Shown: positions 61,304 to 64,000 of the stretch, one piece after another | How the letters are laid out: the number at the start of each line of letters is the position of its first letter | How positions within the stretch are numbered: the first letter of the stretch is position 1 | Origin: Mesorhizobium sp. M1C.F.Ca.ET.210.01.1.1 | Lineage (GTDB): Bacteria; Pseudomonadota; Alphaproteobacteria; Rhizobiales; Rhizobiaceae | Direction: 5' to 3' | DNA length: 64,000 bases | NCBI RefSeq assembly: GCF_004791585.1 | Contig: NZ_SRUU01000008.1 | Location: 168,092 to 232,091 of the forward strand | The notes under the pieces: model-generated | The model's input: the letters and a program-made list of their open reading frames with translations, nothing else | What the model was told of the DNA's origin: nothing | Database searches by the model: none | Made by a program: the position numbers and the translations under genes

Positions 61304-62218
61304 TCAGACCTCTTTCTCCAGCGCCGCAAGCACATCGGCAAAACTCGTCTTGCAGACGAAGCCCAGCTTCTCCCTCGCCCGTGACGGGTCGTAGACGCGG
61401 TCGATCGAAGAAAACATCGTCCAGCCTTTCATCGCATAGAGGCTCGGGTAATCCGGGAAATAGCGCGCGACGACGGCCGGCGCGTCGGCGATCAGCTCGG
61501 CGCAATCCTGTGGCCGGAATGGTGTGGGCGCCGAGACGATGAAGAGGTCGAAGCCGAGGCTTGGCGCCTTCTCCAACGCCGCGACATGGGCCGCGGCCGC
61601 ATCCTCCACCGTCAAACGCCGGAACAGCAGCTCGTTCGCCTTGGTGTTGGCATCCGATTGCTCGATCGCATGCGCCATGTCGTCGGCCTCGGGGAAGAAG
61701 CGGGCCGTGCGCAGCACCACCACCGGCAAGCCATGCTCGATGTTATAGAGGCGGCAGAGATGCTCGGCGGAAAGCTTCGTTACGCCATAGATGTTGCGCG
61801 GCTCCGGCGACATCTCTTCCGTCAGCCAGGCGGCCTTGCGCGCGCCGCCCTTGAAGCCGGCGCGGATCGCTTGCGAAATCATCAGCGATGTCGTCGAAGT
61901 GAAGATGAAACGCGAAACACCCGACTCCACCGCAGCATCGAGCAGGTTGAGCGTCCCTTGCACGTTCGTCGCGACGAAGTCCGCATTTTCACAGTGCTCG
62001 ATGTTCGGCTTGTGCAGCGCGCCGCTGTGAACGATGGCCTCGATGCGATTCTCACCTATCGTTCCCAGCACGAGGTCTCGGTCGGCGACCGAGCCGACGA
62101 CCTGTGTCTGCTCGGACGGCACCGGGTCAAGACCCACCACTTCATGGCCGAGCGACTTCAGCCTCGGCGCCAATGCGCTGCCCAGCCAGCCGGACCATCC
62201 TGTGAGCAAGATCCGCAT
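61304..62218 (-). CDS. NAD-dependent epimerase/dehydratase family protein
   Basis: The 304-residue short-chain (extended) dehydrogenase starts with the Rossmann fingerprint ILLTGWSGWLGSALAPRL and has the YxxxK motif in IYGVTKLSAEHLC. It may modify a nucleotide sugar. The gene converges on the DUF1638 gene. No substrate can be assigned. Confidence 0.88.
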   Translation of the reverse strand: MRILLTGWSGWLGSALAPRLKSLGHEVVGLDPVPSEQTQVVGSVADRDLVLGTIGENRIEAIVHSGALHKPNIEHCENADFVATNVQGTLNLLDAAVESGVSRFIFTSTTSLMISQAIRAGFKGGARKAAWLTEEMSPEPRNIYGVTKLSAEHLCRLYNIEHGLPVVVLRTARFFPEADDMAHAIEQSDANTKANELLFRRLTVEDAAAAHVAALEKAPSLGFDLFIVSAPTPFRPQDCAELIADAPAVVARYFPDYPSLYAMKGWTMFSSIDRVYDPSRAREKLGFVCKTSFADVLAALEKEV

Positions 62219-62340
62219 CGATCACACCGCCATTTCCGCTCCCACGCTGTTAAGCACGGATGACACCGGCCCGCGAACCGGTAAGTTGTGCGCCAGAAGA
62301 CAAAACAGCTGTTCCAGCCACCGATCCGGGAAACGCATCC

Positions 62341-62916
62341 ATGACCCCTCGCCTGCTGCTCGCCGCTTTTGGCCTCATCAGCCTCGCCCTGCCGGCTCAT
62401 GCCGATGGCGAGGTGCAGAAGCTGATCACCGCCGCCGACAAGGCGCGGCTGGACAAATATGGCGAGACGCGAAAGGCTGCCCTCGACGAAGCGAAGGCCG
62501 GCGATCCGGCCGAGGTCAAGCAACTCGATGCGCTGCTCGCCAAGCCGCTGGTCGCTTTCTCCGACAAGGACCTGACCGGCAATTGGAAATGCCGCACCAT
62601 CAAGGCCGGCGGCTTGAGCCCGCTCATCATCTATGGCTGGTTCAAATGCAAGGTGAGCGACGACGGCTCCGGCTGGCGGCTGCAGAAGATCAGCGGCTCG
62701 CAGCGGAGCATGGGCCGCTTCTTCGACGATGGCGAGAAGCGTGCCATCTATCTCGGCTCGTTCTCGGTCAATGAGGACAAGGCCAAGCCCTATGGCAGCG
62801 GCCCCGAAAGCGACCAGGTCGGCTACGCCTTCCGCAGCAGCGCCACCGAATGGCGAATCGAATTCCCCGCGCCCTATTACGAATCGAAGCTCGACATCAT
62901 GGAGTTCAAGCGCTGA
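62341..62916 (+). CDS. DUF4893 domain protein, secreted
   Basis: The 191-residue protein has a signal peptide (MTPRLLLAAFGLISLALPAHA), and a beta-rich domain with LTGNWKCRTIKAGG and GWFKCKVSDDGSGW (a Cys pair that could form a disulfide). It matches DUF4893, a family of unknown function in alphaproteobacteria. ATG at 62341 follows a weak ribosome site. Confidence 0.83.
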   Translation: MTPRLLLAAFGLISLALPAHADGEVQKLITAADKARLDKYGETRKAALDEAKAGDPAEVKQLDALLAKPLVAFSDKDLTGNWKCRTIKAGGLSPLIIYGWFKCKVSDDGSGWRLQKISGSQRSMGRFFDDGEKRAIYLGSFSVNEDKAKPYGSGPESDQVGYAFRSSATEWRIEFPAPYYESKLDIMEFKR

Positions 62917-62918
62917 CC

Positions 62919-62990
62919 GAGCATGATCCCGACCCGGGAGATCAGCGCAGCAAAGTCGCAGACTTCTCGAGACCAGGAATCATGCGTCAG
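62919..62990. repeat. Remnant of the AGAGCACGATCCCGA repeat
   Basis: GAGCATGATCCCGA at 62921 and GGAATCATGCGT near 62975-62986 resemble the two ends of the element seen at 52841, with an unrelated centre. It lies right after the DUF4893 gene. Confidence 0.4.
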
Positions 62991-63060
62991 CCTCCGGCTC
63001 ACCAAGGATTAACCCGCCGGCCCTAGCATGCGGACCGATTTTTGAGAGCGGGTGCATGCC

Positions 63061-63843
63061 ATGGCAGCGTCGGAATCGAGTCCGCGACCGATTGTGGTCG
63101 TCACCGAAGGCGGCCCGCATATCTGGGCCATCGTCAACGCGCTTGCCGATCGCGTCGGCCCTGTCAGCGTCATCCTCGAAACCCCTGAATCCAAGAAACG
63201 CCTGCTGCTCGGCCGCGCCCGCCGTCAGGGTTGGGTCTCGGCCATCGGCCAGCTCGGCACGATGGTGCTGACCAGGCTCGGCAAACGGTTCCTTGCCGGC
63301 CATGCCGCGCGACTGATTGCCGAGGAGAAGCTGGAGACGGAACCTCGCCCAAATCAGACGATCATCCATGTCCCGTCCGCTGACGGGCCGGAGTGCCTCG
63401 AAGAGATTGCAAGCATCAAGCCCGGCGTCGTGCTGCTCGCCGGCTGCCGGCTGCTGTCGAAGGGCACGCTCGCGAAGATGCCGTGCCCGGTGCTCAACTA
63501 TCACGCCGGCATCGCCCCGAAATATCGCGGCATGAATGGCGGCTACTGGGCCCTGGCCTCGGGCGACAGAGAGAATTTCGGCACCACCGTGCATCTGGTC
63601 GATGCCGGCGTCGACACCGGCGGCGTGCTGCGGCAGGTGCGCGGCAAGCCGAAACCGGGCGACACGATCGCCAGCTACGCGCTGCGGCAGGCTGCGTTTT
63701 CGCGCGACGTCTGCGTTGAAGCGGCGACGGATGCGCTGGTCGGAAAGCTCGCGATGATCGATCCCCGCCTGCCGTCGAAGCAGTGGTATCACCCCACGAT
63801 CTGGTTCTATCTTTGGACTGGGCTGACGAAGCGCGTCTGGTAA
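63061..63843 (+). CDS. Formyltransferase family protein
   Basis: The 260-residue protein has the Fmt/PurN formyltransferase core NYHAGIAPKYRGMNGGYWAL near residue 145, with His and Asn of the catalytic site, and GTTVHLVDAGVDTGG. It lacks the C-terminal tRNA-binding domain of Fmt, so probably formylates a sugar nucleotide or amino compound. GTG at 63052 is an alternative start with a better-spaced GAGCGG. Confidence 0.85.
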   Translation: MAASESSPRPIVVVTEGGPHIWAIVNALADRVGPVSVILETPESKKRLLLGRARRQGWVSAIGQLGTMVLTRLGKRFLAGHAARLIAEEKLETEPRPNQTIIHVPSADGPECLEEIASIKPGVVLLAGCRLLSKGTLAKMPCPVLNYHAGIAPKYRGMNGGYWALASGDRENFGTTVHLVDAGVDTGGVLRQVRGKPKPGDTIASYALRQAAFSRDVCVEAATDALVGKLAMIDPRLPSKQWYHPTIWFYLWTGLTKRVW

Positions 63844-63873
63844 TCAGTGCATATCCGCGTCATGCCTTGCCTT

Positions 63874-64000
63874 CTAGGTGTTCAGTCCCGAGGTCAAGTG
63901 GACGGGATTGAGCCGGAACCTTTCTGGCTGTTTGGCCCATACCGCGCAGATGGCTTCGTAAGGCGTGAGGCCGTGAAGGGTCTTTAGCCGCCTGGCGAAG
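63874..64000 (-). mobile_element. IS481-type transposase, C-terminal end (runs off the window)
   Basis: The minus strand encodes FARRLKTLHGLTPYEAICAV and then WAKQPERFRLNPVHLTSGLNT before a TAG, which is the usual ending of IS481-family transposases. Only the last 41 residues are visible, so it cannot be said if the element is complete. The right inverted repeat should lie between 63844 and 63873, but it is not identified. Confidence 0.8.

Overview
The window is GC-rich chromosomal DNA from an alphaproteobacterium of the order Hyphomicrobiales, most likely Mesorhizobium or a close relative. Three things point there: an acpXL-lpxXL operon for the very-long-chain fatty acid of lipid A, a PutA without its own DNA-binding domain paired with a divergent Lrp-type regulator, and dispersed intergenic repeats of the kind scattered through Mesorhizobium genomes. 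No nodulation, nitrogen-fixation, conjugation or phage structural genes are present.

Bases 1-13,600 hold catabolic and housekeeping genes: a Crp/Fnr-type regulator, a secreted trypsin-like protease, putA/putR for proline use, a lipoprotein di-haem peroxidase with a small FixH/YtkA-like partner, a KDG-type sugar kinase, aldose epimerase, succinate-semialdehyde dehydrogenase, an AEC-family transporter and a secreted histidine phosphatase. Two abutting tRNA-like sequences follow near 13.9 kb, then an SPFH protein. Bases 15,717-20,595 are the lipid A very-long-chain fatty acid operon. In it, one of the two ketoacyl synthases has lost its catalytic cysteine and the usual dehydratase gene is absent. 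Bases 20,800-32,200 carry envelope proteins, an M20 hydrolase with a complete oligopeptide-type ABC importer, and small regulators.

Bases 32,400-61,300 are the most distinctive part. They contain two non-pyrrolysine MttB-family corrinoid methyltransferases (41.0 and 57.8 kb), one cognate corrinoid protein (59.7 kb), a DUF1638 protein (60.7 kb), an eight-cysteine iron-sulfur protein (57.1 kb), betaine-homocysteine methyltransferase (51.8 kb) and a dimethylglycine/sarcosine dehydrogenase-type flavoprotein (43.2 kb). Interleaved are two unrelated proteins of DMSP-lyase type: a DddP-like M24 protein (47.3 kb) and a DddQ-like cupin (33.9 kb) translationally coupled to cobQ. Together this looks like an aerobic island for demethylating or cleaving methylated onium compounds such as betaines and DMSP, feeding methyl groups to homocysteine or the folate pool. 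The bmt promoter has a perfect palindrome between its -35 and -10 boxes, which suggests repression linked to the methionine/SAH cycle.

The remaining genes are a fatty acid desaturase with a divergent XRE-type regulator, an ECF sigma factor overlapping a VWA-domain membrane protein, a dienelactone hydrolase, a NAD-dependent epimerase, a DUF4893 protein, a formyltransferase and, at the right edge, the C-terminal end of an IS481-type transposase.
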